Positions 1 to 12,550 are shown, counted from the first letter of the stretch. The stretch is 64,000 nucleotides of DNA from Knoxdaviesia capensis (GCA_001510575.1 LNGK01000007.1:1234151-1298150); one strand, 5' to 3'. A program made the numbers and translations. The notes: a model not told the origin generated them from the letters alone.

Positions 1-3000
1 GACCCGAATGTTCCCGGATGTACTTCTTGATCTTCTCGACGTTAGCATTATCAAGAGCGGCGTCAACTTCGTCGAGAACGAAGAAAGGGCTCGGCTGATA
101 GCTGTGAATGGCGAAGATGAGAGCGAGGGCAGCCATGGTCTTTTCACCACCAGACAAGTGTTCCATGTCTCGGAATCGCTTCAGTGGCGGCATGGCGTGA
201 TACTTGATACCGGAGAGGTAAGGAGTGTCGGTATCCTCTTCGATATCAAGGTAGGCCTGGCCACCAAGGGGGTAAGCCTCCGATCGGGTAAGATCCTTGT
301 AAACATTGGAGATCTGTTCTTGAATGTGGCTAAAAGCACGATTGAAGAGTTCAAACCGGAGAGCCTTGACCTCGTTGAATGAATCCCGAGCCCGCTTCTG
401 TTCGTTGCGTGCATCGTCAAAATCCTTCTCGGTAGACTTCAATCGAGACTCAACACTCTCTAGCCGCTCGATTGCTCGCATATTTGGGTTCAGCTTCTCC
501 AGCTCAGTTGTGATGGCAGCAATCCGTTCATCTAGGCTTTCTTCAACGCTTGGATCGTCGGACTAAGGAGGGGGGGGGGGGGGGGGGGGAAGAAAAAAGG
601 TCAGATCAGTAATTACAACCAAGAAATCGATTCGTCCCTTCCATTTTCCACGCTGCAAAGAATGAGTTGACTTACCTCTTTCAAATCATCGTCCAGAGTG
701 CTGTAATCTATTTCGATTCCATGATCATCAAGCGCAGCTTCAACTATCTCGGCTGCTTCTTCATCGTCATCGTCCAGATCCATGGCATCTGGGTCTTGGT
801 GCAAGATGTTGTCTTCGTTCGGCAGGTTGTCCAAAGATCCTTCAACAAGAGGCACCTGGACCTGCTCAAGTTTGCAACGCCGCAATAGATTGAACTTTCC
901 GTTCGCATATTTCTGAACTTCGGTTTCGAGTGCTGTAATGTCCTTCTGAATCGCCTCGATCTCTCTGCTGCGTTTCTGAACTTCAACCCGAGCCTCCGAG
1001 ACCCTCTCAGCCTTCTCTTCGAGTTCGGCTCGCTGGTCTTCAAGCGTTTCGCGCAGAGCATCAAGTTCATCCTGGTCGTGGGCGCGGCTCTTTTCAATCT
1101 TTGACTTTTCCTGTTGGTAGGTCTTCACATCCTTCTCGAATCGTTTGAGTTGGTCCTGGAGACGTTGGATTCGGGCTTTCGTTTCCTGGTATCTCGACTC
1201 TTCCCAATTCAGAGAGCTCTTCAGCCTCTGCTTTTGGACTTCGTACTTGTTCCGTTGCTCGGCCATTTCCTGCTCCATGCTTCCCTGTTGAGACTCATAG
1301 TCGCGAATATTGGCATACCCAAGTCGCTTGCAGAACTTTCCAAATACTTCATCTTCGACTCGAGAAATCGAATCTTGGAACTCCTGAGCGGTGTTGCGAA
1401 TACGCTCAAGAGCCTCGCTCTTTTGCTGATACTCGGGCTCAAGTTCTCGCAGCTTCTTCTTCTCATGATCACGCATCTTCTTCGAGCTTGCGAGATTCGT
1501 TTCCAGGCTGGTAAGTTCAGCCTTCGAAAAGGATACTCTCTGCTCCAGACTTGACAGTTCATTCTGCAATGCTTCCTCGGCATTCCCACGGCGGTCAGCC
1601 TTGGGGAGTCGCTCCAGTTCGTCCTTGTACTGGGCTAGGATCCGTTGCAGATTCTGAACATCATGCTCCTCAAACCGACGCTTGGCCTTGTGCTCAGGAC
1701 CACGACCACCCGTCATAAGGCCAGCCTTATGAATGACAAATCCTTCAAGGGTGACGGCTTTGACAGGAATTTTCTTCTGGTAGCAGATCTGTTTCGCAAT
1801 GTTCAGGGTGTCGCAAACGACAGAGCTTCCACAAGCATAAGACATGGCTCTTTCCAAAGAAGTGTCGAAATCAATGGTATCAATAGTCAGGCGAGCTCCG
1901 GGTATTCCTTTGATGGCCGTGTTAACAGCATTGACCTTGATATTGTCCAGCGGAATGAATGTCAAAGGGGGGAAGCGCTGCTCCTTCAGATACTGGACAC
2001 AGGCAACACCAGTCTTCTCAGTATCGACCACCACCGAGTCAAAATCGCGTCCTAGGGCCACGATGACGGCCTCATCGAATTTTTTCTGTTTCGGCTTGCA
2101 AAGATCGCCAATTCTCCCCTTGACTCCAGGGTAGATACGCTTGAGAGTTGTCACCATCTCACGAAGACGAGTTTCGCGGTCGTTTTGGCGCTTGCCGTCG
2201 TCTGCCTCCCGGAGCTTCTTGGCGCAGTCCTCCAGCTTCTCCTCCAGATCGGTGCGCTTCTGGTTAGTGCGGACACGTTCCGATTGCATTTGGTTGAATT
2301 CTTTCTTTTTCAGTTCGATGTCTTTGGAAAGCTGCTGCACCAAGGTTTGAGCGGTAGAGCGCCGCTCAGTTATGGTAGCCACTTCATTGTCGAGCTTCTC
2401 CACAGCGGTTGTCACTCTGTCAACCTTCGCCTTGAATGTGTTCACCACGACTTCATCGGTCTTTCGTTGACGCAGAATGTTGTCCAAGTTAGACTGGTTG
2501 GCCGACGTCTTAGACATGACCTGAGCCCGAAGATTGAGATACTCCTTGCGGTCGGAATCACTCAACTCTTTCCCCTGCTTCTTCATGCGATCGCGGTATT
2601 CTTTCTCGTAGAGGTCTTGCGCCTTCTCGACACTGCTGAGGTCTTTTTTCGTCTTTTTAATTGCATCTTCCTGGGTTTCCACTTCGCGGCTGACGACATC
2701 CAGACGCTGGCGAAGTTGTCCAATCTCCTGTGTGCTCTGCTGAATTTTCTCAGTGACAGGAATAAGACTATTCTCGCTGTCTTCAATGTTGCGCTCTTTG
2801 ACCTTGATAGCTCGTTCGATTTTGAAAATCTCTCGGTTGACAGTCTGTTGCTCTCTTCGGGCGCTCTCCAGATTTTCCTCGAAGCTTTCCAAATTGCGGC
2901 GTAACTCCTTGAGGTTTTCTTGGTGCTCGCGAATCTTTTGCGTGGACTCGTCCATACCACTCTGGAAATGGTAAAGTCTCCAGAGTGTCTTCAGCACCAT

Positions 3001-3892
3001 CACGCCATCGCGCTCGTCGGTTTTGCGTTGGAAGTTCTCCGCCTCCTTCTTCTGTTCTTGATATTGCTTAATTTCGGAATTGATGCCACGGCGGCGGTGC
3101 AACTGGTAGGCGGCGTTTTCGGCAGCAACGTCGGCTTCGCTCTGTAGTCGTTCGTATTCGGCTTTGTATTCCAAGCTTCCGGAGATTTGCTCGATGAGAC
3201 GGGTGAGATCCTGAGGTGACTGTGCAGCGATTGCCTCAACATCGCCTTGGAAAACCAAGAAATTGCGGGCCTTGATCAGGATGTTCTCGGCTTCTAGGGC
3301 CTCGTTGTATTGCTGGGCAGTAACAACACGATCGTTTATCCGGTATTCACTGGCACCTTGCGATGTGATGGTTCTCTTCCACCGCTGCTCCTCTCCTGCG
3401 TCATCCTCGTAAACGGCCATGACCCAAGCATTTTTGGGGTCCCCTCGAGACGATTTTGACAAAGACTGTTCATCCTCAGCATCAGCACTGTTTTGTTGGG
3501 CAGAGGCAGAGCCGTCATCGTTGATCTTGGAAGTCTTCAAAACCCGTCCACGGTAAATGAGATCTTTCAGGTGTGCAGACCGAAGGTGTGACGACTTTAT
3601 TCCCAACACAAACGAAATAGCATCCATACTAAAAGAATGTATTTGTCAGTACAAACGCCATTCGCCTAGCCAAAAAGCGCGCCGATAATATAGTTCAGTA
3701 CATACGAGTTTGATTTGCCGGACCCATTGGGCCCGATTATCGAGGTAAAGTAGGAATCGCCGAAGAGGAGGGTGTGGTGTCCTTTGTAGGATTTGAAATC
3801 TAAGCGAAGAATGTTAGAAGCATATAGTTTCGAGGAAGAGCACACAGCAAAATATACTCACTGAAAAGTTCCAGACGTATGAGTTTTCCCAT
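1..3892 (-). CDS. SMC1: Cohesin ATPase subunit SMC1 (3' end cut by window)
   Basis: Core cohesin subunit: it pairs with SMC3, and the ring they form holds sister chromatids together. Exons by phase: 3892-3862, 3799-3706, 3628-676 and 562 to the window edge. The first exon codes for MGKLIRLELF. The second carries the Walker A loop GPNGSGKS, so the longest single frame starts only at MDAISF just after it. The large exon is coiled coil, then a hinge (around GVKGRIGDL, near residue 540), then coiled coil. The last visible exon has the C-terminal ATPase half with signature LSGGEKT and Walker B FVLDEVDAALD. About 1213 residues are visible. Fungal SMC1 proteins are about 1260 residues, so only the tail is missing. 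The intron at 675-563 contains a run of 20 C on the coding strand just before its acceptor. Family assignment is very secure. Confidence 0.97.
570..589. repeat. Homopolymer G20 (C20 on the SMC1 coding strand)
   Basis: Twenty consecutive G on the plus strand, followed by A-rich sequence. It sits inside the last visible SMC1 intron, a few bases upstream of the acceptor, where it reads as a pure C pyrimidine tract. The exact length is prone to sequencing error. Confidence 0.9.
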
Positions 3893-5345
3893 CGTGAACA
3901 ACGAAGGATTCGACCGAACAAGTCAAATGAATGAAAGTAATAGTGGGGTGAAGGTGCCAGTCAATTTGCACCACGGAGTTAAAAAAAAAAAGCTCTTCGC
4001 AGAGGGCCGACGATGTCAATAGTAATGTTGTGAGAGTCAGATTCGCATTGCCGAAATTTCGGTGAGGAGAATATCGTAACGTCGATCAATAGAATCATTC
4101 GTCAGTATACCTGGTGAGGAGGAGGACAGCAATGATGATGGTTTGAGAGAGATTGGAACTGAGGATTTGGAATTTTGGGGCGGGGAGAAAAGACATGGAA
4201 ATGTAGTTAGTTGAATGGAGGTTATTTTTTCTTCATATTTTTTTAGGGGGGGAGGGGAATAAATAAATTAATCACAGAGAACATCAAGAGAGAGAATACA
4301 CAAAATATATATATATATAGTGAAGAAACAAAAGTGTTTGACGCGTTAAACTTATCGCATTATCAGACACGCGTTAGAGTCTACTCGTAAAATTACCTAC
4401 TTATTACTTATTAGGTGATATGAGGGAAGAAATAGTGGGTCATAGATAGTCGAATATAGAAAAACTTAGAAACAGCTATAATATAGTATACTACTAAGTC
4501 TAAGTCTTCTTATATATTAGATATATTATCTTTAAGATAATAATAGCTAAAAAAAATATATATATATATATATATAAATATAGTTTATATTATATAAAAT
4601 AAAAATAAAATAATTAACTAACTTATATAAATTATAAAAGTTTAAAATATTATACTATATATAGAATAATTTTTATAATTAATTTATTATTTCTAATATT
4701 TATATAGACTCTATTATATATTACTAATACTATATATACTAAAAACTATATTATATAGTATTATTAGCTCGTTATAGTTATAGAAATAAATTTAATATAT
4801 ATAAAGATATCTATATAAGTTATATAAGTTAGCCTATGTAAATACATATATATCAAACTGGTATGAACTCACTTGTAAATGCTAATCGAGCAGGTGCGCC
4901 AACTTGTACCCCTGGTTGGTCAGTTTTTAATAGTAGCTTTAGCTTGCAGGCAGTAAGGTCATGTGTAGAAAGTTAAGAGAGCGGGAGGGAGAGAGACCCA
5001 GGCAACAACTGGGCTAAAGCATATGTTTTTTCCTCTTTTATATATGTGCACCCAGGTCAGTATCTCTTAGTTCTTAACATTATATAGTTGGCACCAGTCC
5101 ATGTCATAATGCTATCGCATAAGTAACGGCCATCCCCTTTTTGCATGTGAGCCTCCTTATGTATCCTTTTTTATGATTTCTCTTCCTCTTATGAGGACTC
5201 TCTAGTATTTACCAACCCCTACACCTTATTTAATCCGTTCCTCTATATTGTTCTTCTACTTCTTTTTCTCTTTCTCCATCTCCAAGATTTTGATTACTCA
5301 CCTTTGTTCCTCCATAATAATCAACTGAGCAACCTTGATATCGCC
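3893..5345. other. Divergent intergenic region SMC1 / GPC1
   Basis: No coding sequence is recognised. It is the shared upstream region of SMC1 (leftward) and GPC1 (rightward). Bases 3893-4440 are of mixed composition. About 4470-4850 is an extremely AT-rich block, described separately. Bases 5150-5340 are pyrimidine-rich and probably form the GPC1 promoter and leader. Confidence 0.7.
4470..4850. repeat. AT-rich, TpA-dense block, possible decayed or RIP-mutated DNA
   Basis: By eye, A plus T is near 90 percent, with (TA)n stretches such as the one near 4556-4577 and very few C or G. There is no open frame of note. The composition is sharply unlike both flanks. In fungi such blocks often come from C-to-T mutation of duplicated DNA (RIP), but no ancestral element can be recognised, so that origin is inference. 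Confidence 0.5.
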
Positions 5346-6995
5346 ATGGATCTCCCTGATGACGGTGCTGCTGCTGTCACAGCAGATTCAGTCAGCTTGT
5401 CTGCTGGCAGTGACATTATTCCTACCCCAGAGCAAAGCGGCTCTCCAGACACAAATGTTCTCGATACTCCCACGCTTGAACCAACCTCCCTCAACAGTCC
5501 TCTCCTTTCTCGAAACCCTTCATTCTCTGGTAGTAGCTCCTACCAAGATGACTGGGAGGCTTTTCCTCCGCTAGACCGCCTCACGGTTCTCGATATTCTC
5601 GACAATTTCGCCCTACCACAACAACTCGAGAAGATACAAAAGGGAATATCGGCTCAGACCGCAAAAGTTCGTCGTTCCCGGGCTGCGTTCAAATCCCGAA
5701 GTCAACTTGCCCGCGAGCGCATGGTGGATGAATGGCGACGCCGTGTTCCGTCCGCTGAAGAGCAGCTGGATCGATACCGAAAGCGTATGAAGCAAGGTGT
5801 TGAAAAGCTTGGCCGCCAGTGGAATGACACCAAGGTTATTACTCTGAGAGAAAAGATCTCTTTTATCTGCGGTGTCATGAACATTTTCATCAGTGGCTAC
5901 CTCATCGGCGGCTTTCCCGAATGGTTTCACCTCTGGTATACCGCCCAGCTCATTTATTTTATGCCCATCCGCATCTTCACCTACAAGAGGCGAGGCTACC
6001 ATTACTTCCTGGCCGATCTCTGCTATTTCGTCAACGTTCTTCTCTCACTGAGCATCTGGGTGTTTCCAAATTCGAAGAGGCTCTTTACTTCCGTATACTG
6101 TCTGGCCTACGGCAACAACGCCATCGCTATCATCATGTGGCGCAATTCACTTGTATTCCACAGTTTCGACAAAGTCACGTCTCTATTCATCCACATCATG
6201 CCTTGCGCTACTTTGCATTGCATTGTGCACCTCTACCCCGATACCGAGCAAGCTATCCGGTTCCCTGCTATCTGGGCCATCAAACATGCTGTGTCTGGGT
6301 CTGCGGACAACTATGGGAATGTGTTATCAATGCTAGCTTGGAGCAGTATTCCATACGCCTTCTGGCAACTGTCGTACTATTTTTTCATCTCCATCCGGCG
6401 CCGCGAAAAAATCCTCGCTGGTCGTCCTACATCATTCACTTGGCTCCTGCGATCCTACTCCAAGGTTTGGATTGGAAAGCTCGTGTTGGCCCTACCCGAA
6501 TACTTCCAAGAGCCGGCCTTTATGAGCATCCAGTATATTTATGCTGTCCTGACCATGCTTCCATGTCCACTGTGGTTCCACAGTCCCTATGCATCGTCAC
6601 TGTTCCTTGTTGGTGTTTTTGCATGGAGCGTCTATAATGGGTCTTCTTATTATATCGATGTGTTTGGCAAACGCTTTCAGAAAGAGCTTGAGGCGCTGAG
6701 AGCTGATGTCGCGAAATGGCAAAACTCTGCGGATCAAGGGGACAGCACGGATGCTGGTTTTTCGCCGCTTATGGTCCCGAAGTCCGATCTCCAGATGTCT
6801 AGCAATGTCTCTGTAGATGCCTCTCTCACAAAGGACACCGTCAGTCCCATTTTCGCAGCCAAGAGGAATCCTCCTAGCATCGATGATATCCCACCTCTTA
6901 CGAGTGAGATTCTTTCACCTGTTTTTTGTACGGGAGTCGAAATCTCGCTCGAGGAAACCACTGTACAACATAGAGTTGCGTCCGGCTTTGATTGA
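5346..6995 (+). CDS. GPC1: Glycerophosphocholine acyltransferase (GPC1 / DUF2838 membrane protein)
   Basis: Single exon, 549 residues from the ATG at 5346 (context gccATGg). The open frame extends slightly upstream, but only to a non-ATG codon. The GPC1 family acylates glycerophosphocholine with acyl-CoA to lysophosphatidylcholine, part of phosphatidylcholine turnover, probably in the ER. The first 80 residues are acidic and Ser/Thr-rich. A basic, helical stretch follows, then the family core starting near VITLREKISFICG, with about eight hydrophobic segments. Family-typical motifs seen include GGFPEWFHLWYT and the segment AYGNNAIAIIMWRNSLVFHS. The hydrophilic C-terminal tail of about 100 residues is variable. 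It is divergent from SMC1 and convergent with CDH1. The family call rests on remembered conservation, not on a search. Confidence 0.85.
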   Translation: MDLPDDGAAAVTADSVSLSAGSDIIPTPEQSGSPDTNVLDTPTLEPTSLNSPLLSRNPSFSGSSSYQDDWEAFPPLDRLTVLDILDNFALPQQLEKIQKGISAQTAKVRRSRAAFKSRSQLARERMVDEWRRRVPSAEEQLDRYRKRMKQGVEKLGRQWNDTKVITLREKISFICGVMNIFISGYLIGGFPEWFHLWYTAQLIYFMPIRIFTYKRRGYHYFLADLCYFVNVLLSLSIWVFPNSKRLFTSVYCLAYGNNAIAIIMWRNSLVFHSFDKVTSLFIHIMPCATLHCIVHLYPDTEQAIRFPAIWAIKHAVSGSADNYGNVLSMLAWSSIPYAFWQLSYYFFISIRRREKILAGRPTSFTWLLRSYSKVWIGKLVLALPEYFQEPAFMSIQYIYAVLTMLPCPLWFHSPYASSLFLVGVFAWSVYNGSSYYIDVFGKRFQKELEALRADVAKWQNSADQGDSTDAGFSPLMVPKSDLQMSSNVSVDASLTKDTVSPIFAAKRNPPSIDDIPPLTSEILSPVFCTGVEISLEETTVQHRVASGFD

Positions 6996-8123
6996 TGTAG
7001 TCACTCTCCCGCAGTCGTTTCTGAGGCCATTGATTGCCTCCCCCTTTCAGTTCCCTAACTCATGTCCACCTCTTGCATAACTGCTCCCACTCGAAGTGTT
7101 TTGTTCTTCTCCCACTCTGGTCAAATATGACAGATCTGTTTGTCTGCTTCAAATCCACTACGCCAGCATCAGTCCCACCCTCTCATTTTCCCTTTCCCCC
7201 TCTCATTCCAATATTTCTTTTTCGTTTCCCCCATCCAGGTTGATTCAGTACCAGGTTCCCCTTGTTCCCCTAGGCTTGGACTATGACTTGAATTTTTTTT
7301 TCTTTTGGGAGGGGGGGGTTTAGTTCTTTGCTTGTCATTAGGTGTTTTAATGGTAGGGCAACCTAAATGGTTTCTATGTGACCCGTTTTACCTTATGATA
7401 CAGCCGTATTGAGCTTTGGTAAAGCATGGCTGATTTTATTTTATTTTATTTTATTTTATTTTATTTCATGAGAGGAGACGGTACGTATATAGAAGGTATA
7501 ATTTTATCAACGATAGCAATAGTTAGTATCCAGGCAACATGTTTGTTTAACTTCGTTTTATTTCATTAAGCTAAATAATATGCTACTTCGCTAGTGATCC
7601 AGTTAGTCCATATGCCATAACTCCCGCTTTGAAAGAAATAAGAAAAAACCCCCATAGCCAGCCCTAGCAATCAACCGGTTCCATAAATCAAAAACCCTAG
7701 GAACACATGAACATGGAATATAAACAGGAATAATTGAGGTCCAAAAACAGTAGTACCTCCGCAAAAGATAGAAAAATGGGTGTAGAGAAATAGAATCATG
7801 AGATGTGTAGATACACTTCAGATGTCCAGACCAAGCTCTGGAAAAGTTGAGAAGAGTGGATTTACACAGGTTAATCCACCAGTGCAGTTTCCTCTTCAGA
7901 TTATATCAGACACCTGCAAGCCGGATAGTCCCTGAGGGAGACTGATGGTTGACGGAAGCCGCGGAATAGAAACGGTGGGGAAAAAGGCCTGAGGAATACT
8001 GTGGAAGCAAAGTCACCTCCGGAGAAATCTTGAGCAAGTCCTTGTGGCAATCATGGAGGTAAATGAGTTGAGATCAAAATGTTCAGGGTGTGGTCGCCCT
8101 TGTGATCATGGATCGGTTGCCGC
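6996..8123. other. Convergent intergenic region GPC1 / CDH1
   Basis: 3' untranslated sequence of GPC1 from the left and CDH1 from the right. Bases 7000-7330 are strongly pyrimidine-rich. A pentanucleotide repeat lies at 7433-7466. No gene is seen. Confidence 0.65.
7433..7466. repeat. Pentanucleotide microsatellite (ATTTT)6
   Basis: Six full ATTTT units followed by ATTT, then CATG. It is a simple tandem repeat in the 3' region between two convergent genes. Confidence 0.9.
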
Positions 8124-10099
8124 TTATCGGATAACACCCCAGTCAGCAAGACGTCCACCGGTATCACCATCCTCTCGGGACCCAGGACGGCGGCCGAAAG
8201 TTGTCCAAAATCTCAGTGTCTCGTCTCCGGCGCCAGTGACAATAACCCGGCCGTCCGGGCTCATTGCCAGGTACAACACCCGGTACGTATGGCCCGTCAA
8301 ACTAACAACTTGCGACATAGAAGGGTACTTCCACACAACAATTTGGTTCTGGCTATATCCGTGTGTCGAGACAAGTTCGTTCGAGTTTTTGGACCACGCA
8401 AGGTTGCAAACCTGACTTCCAGTATCGATTTCGCTGATGTTAGCACCGCGGAGAGTGTCATGGAAGATTATCCGTCTGTCAGCTGTTCCGCCTCCAGAGG
8501 CAAGGAGGCCACGTTGATGCGGTGACCACGCAATCGCCTTAACGGCGGCGGTATGGTCGGAAAATTTCCAGAGGGGGGATTCTGAAAGCTTGTCCCAAAC
8601 AATCAGTTTATTGTCATTTCCACCGCTCGCCAGCTGGCCATCTTCTGAGTTCCACTTCAAGCCGCAGACCTCCTGCTTGTGTCCGACGAGTCTCCGAAAC
8701 CACTGGTCAGGGGCCCGCACATCGCGGTGATAAATCAGGCGATCACGAGAGCCCGATGTAAGAATGTGGTTGTTCCAGGCGAGAGAGCCCACACGGCCGG
8801 TGTGGCCTGTCATGGTCCGGAGGCGTCGCATGCGCTCCGCGTCCCAGATTTGCACAAGGCCTTTCTCAGTGCCAATCGCCAGATGGGTTCCTTTCTGGAT
8901 CCACGATACAGAGGTCACAGTATCATCCTCCAGCGTGCAAAGTTTAGTGACACGGCTGTTTTGGGCATTCCACATATAAACGCTGGATCCCAGTCCAACA
9001 CCAAGAATATTGGCGCTGCCCCAATCAACGAGATTTAGGTAGAAATCGTCAGCAAGTTCTGGGGCATCAAGCACTTTGTACGGAACTTTGCTGACGGTGC
9101 GAGGCTGTCTTCGTGGGCTAAGAAGCAACTGTTGGCTTCCAAATCTGACGGGCGAGAGGGAATACATTTCCGATCGGGTATCCAGATTAGCACCGTGTCG
9201 AGTCTGAGGGGTTCTGGAAGGCGTGAGACGTCCTCCGAGGCTGGAATGGTCTCGAGGGGACATGTAAGAAAAGAGATTCTTGTGGGGGGTCGAAGGTGTG
9301 AGTGATGGGGGCAAAGACGGGGCTGGCGCATTCGGAGGCGTATGGGATCGAGTGTTCTCCTGGATCGGTCCATGGTGGTGGCCATGTTCGGGAGATGAGC
9401 TGGGTGGATTTGCCTGTGGGATCGTTTCTTCGAAGAGCTCCGACCTCAGCAGAGTGGAGAATGTACGATTGGCTTCTTCAGCTACCGATATGTTTGTGGT
9501 CAGCAAATTGCGGTCTATTGTTTCGGCTGTGGGTAGGAGTTCCATCATACTTTTTTGGAAGTGCAGCTCTCCGTGGGGGGTGCGCTTCTTTTGTCGGGAG
9601 GGGGTGACAGGCGAGCCATCCTCGTGGAGAAGGTTAAAGCTAGCCTGAAGATCTTGGCCTGACCGTGTCGGGATGAATCTAAATAGCCCCGTGCATAATT
9701 CATATTAGATACCATGATCATCCAGGCAGGACATATGGTCTGAACCGCTCCAGAAGGAAAAGAGGACCAAACAAACAAACAATCCAACAACACAAAAAAG
9801 GAAAGGAAAAGTCCTTACCGGTCACCATTTATTCTCTGTCGCTTCCTATGAGGAGTTGTGCTCGGGGTAGCCTCCGTTTGCTGTTGGACCTCCCGGCTCA
9901 GAGCACTGTCGAGGGCAGCGGCATCGAATTGTGTTGTCTGAGGCACACCGCTGGTCGTCAACTCGTCGTCTTGTCTCTGGCGGCTCGACTGGGGGGGCGG
10001 AGGAGTACTCATCTGCTCACGAGTATGCGCAGATGTATCTCCGCTCCCGGAAGCCTGAGTGAGAGCCTCAACAGTATTGGAGGCAGTCTCATTCGTCAT
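8124..10099 (-). CDS. CDH1: APC/C activator Cdh1 / Fizzy-related (WD40)
   Basis: Substrate-recruiting activator of the anaphase-promoting complex in late mitosis and G1. Two exons: 10099-9819 and 9678-8124, joined inside an Arg codon, giving 611 residues. The N-terminal 90 residues are polar. The junction rebuilds the C-box DRFIPTR (about residues 93-99), followed by the conserved stretch LQASFNLLHEDGSP and a basic KKRTPHGELHFQK segment. Seven WD repeats fill the second half (for example VQIWDAERMRRL and KLIVWDKL). The protein ends exactly in Ile-Arg, the IR tail that docks onto TPR subunits of the APC/C. The C-box and IR tail together separate it from unrelated WD proteins. The Cdh1-type N terminus favours Cdh1 over Cdc20. 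Confidence 0.95.
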
Positions 10100-12550
10100 C
10101 TTCGGGAGAGGTTGGGGAATGTCGTTAGAGTCGAAAAGAGGTGGTCAGAACGAAGACAGTCGTGGACAAGACTTAAAGTCTAGTCCAAGACTATTGGACG
10201 ATTACAAGAACCGTACAATTGCAGACAGGAACAATCTTGAAATTATTAGAAATATCGAAAGAAGGAAATTGAAATAATAAGTGACGGGTGAAGACTAATA
10301 ATGATAGCTGGTTATGCCGAGGAATGATCAACCTATTATCACACCAGTACCATATCTCATTCACCAAGGCAGTAGTCAAGTTTTAAATTTTGACTGAACA
10401 GATGAATAAGATAATAGTTCTGGCGATAACTAGGATCTTGGAAAATGAGAATCGTGGTGGAAGTCGTACTCGGAGAAAGTCGGCGTAGAAAGTTGGCGGA
10501 GTGGGGGTTGGATATCAAATATTGTCTGGGTGAAAGGACGATATCACTCAAGACTTTGAAAGGAAATCGGACGAGAGCACCGTTAAGCGACAATAAACAA
10601 AGACTGGAAAGGGGGGGAGAAAACGAGGAAGAGAAGAAAGGTAAATCCGGGAGGAAAACCCCAAAGATCGTTTGTCGGTGTTAGGTGTTGCTAGATGAAG
10701 GTTATAGTTCTCCCTAGTGAGAAAGGGACAGGAAAAAAGAAAATCTAGAAGGGAAAAAAAACATCGACGTTAGAGTAGGTGGTTAAGAAGGAGAAAAGTA
10801 ACTATTAGGGGTGTGGCATTACCAAGATAGAAAAGAAAGATAAAAGATAATAGGGAGGAGAGGAAATCAAGAAAAGAGATCGTGGTGAAGGAGAAAGGAG
10901 ATTAAGGGTGATAGGAAAAATGAAAGAAAATCAAAACGGTTTATTTGAGCCTTAAGAACTTAAAAAGAAACTCGTGAGAAGGCTATGTGTATAAAGAGGT
11001 GAAGAAAGGTTAACAGGCTTCCTCTCGTCAAGGAAGAACTTAGGGAAAGAAAGGGAAAATCAATTTTATCGTAGTAGATCAGGAAGAGCCGCTTAAAAAA
11101 AGGTATAGGCTAAGGAGCACGATACTATTGGCTAGAATTTTCTGAATCTAGGTCGATAATAGCACTGTACTGTGTCACTAAGGCATTCTTCTAGGGCATT
11201 TATTGGCTGGATATACATGTTCCTAAGTTGTTTATTTACAACACGAATCTTCAAACAAAGATCAAGACTCTATGGTATATATACTTCAATGACATGTATA
11301 GACTATATGTACATTCAAGTATATGTACATGGCTTATTTACTCTATCCCATGTACGTAAACATTTTCTTCTGGTGATAGTGATCCAGATCGAGGCGTATA
11401 AATAGGAATATACTTACTATATATACCTTCAAATAAATCCGGGCAAGTAGATATGAGTGCGCTTACATGTTAGTATATGAATGCTCTGGCTTTACATATT
11501 TAAGGCAGATCTATAGGTGGCATGTATATATAGATACAGGTCGGTAAGTATGGACATATATATACAGCAGATATCAAGATTTGAGTGCATGTAGTATATC
11601 TGTCTACTGAGAGCATGCAGGTACTTCTTCCATGCTCAACTGTTTTAGCTCCCAGTGCGCTTATTAGCTAACTCGGGAGAAATGGGCTCTAGAAGAGTTG
11701 CCCATTCATATCACTACATGTGCGCGTATGTACATAGATATACGTAGGTACCTAGATAAGTATGTGTAAGTATGTGTAAGTATGTGTAAGTATGTATGGT
11801 TGCTCGCCGGCAAGCCATAAGTGATATGCTTCCTCCTTGTGCTATGTGCAGTATCATCGCCATTCACGCTAACCTGACCATATCGACGCGCCAGTTGGTG
11901 TTGTATAACACCAAATCCACTGGGCTCTTTACGCGGTCCCGACGCGTCATGTGTAACGCGCCAACCAGGAAACAGTGCCGACCCATACTGTACGAGCCCA
12001 TACTGTACGCGCACCAAACCAAATACCTGATACGGAGAGTACACATCAAGAACCCTCCAGCCACCCACAACCCCTCAAAAGAAAAGCAACAGTGCAGTGC
12101 AAGTCCCAGGCCAGGCAGGAGGCATCAAAGAACAAGCATACTCAGTATAGGTTCCTACTTACTTACCTACATGCCATGAGCACGTACATGCGGGGCATTT
12201 TCCCCCGTTTTATGCATTTGCTCAATTCACCGCCTTTCCATGTTCACTTTTGTCACTCTGCAGGATATTTGATTGGCGATATTGTGGACTTATGTATGTG
12301 TGTATGGAGGTATGTAAGTCAAGTGAAACAACATTTTACACCAAACTCCTAGCTGTTATCCTATACTACAAAACGCGTGTAATGAAAGGTGGGAAGGAAA
12401 TCGAGAAAGCAGATAGAGCAGAGAAAATTGGAGGGACTTTCAAGATATTGGGGCGACGATGCCAATGGGCGATGCCAACGTGAGGCGATGAGATTAATCC
12501 AGTAAACGCCTCATCCACTTCAGAATGCGGCCAGCAGAATATAGACTTAA
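10100..12550. other. Long gene-free interval upstream of CDH1
   Basis: About 2.4 kb without a supportable gene. It contains the CDH1 promoter and leader on its left side and the 3' end of the next minus-strand gene on its right. Bases 10580-11060 are markedly purine-rich on the plus strand, that is pyrimidine-rich on the CDH1 sense strand. Bases 11170-11800 are rich in TATGTA and GTACAT words. A decanucleotide repeat lies at 11757-11795, and a 13-nt unit (cccatactgtacg) occurs twice between about 11980 and 12010. Confidence 0.6.
11757..11795. repeat. Tandem decanucleotide repeat (TAAGTATGTG)
   Basis: Three perfect 10-nt units and a nearly full fourth (TAAGTATGT), then the sequence diverges. 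It is a simple minisatellite in non-coding DNA. Confidence 0.9.

Noticed and set aside
5304..5345. Upstream extension of GPC1 reading frame
   Set aside because: It begins with a TTG codon. The first ATG in good context is at 5346.
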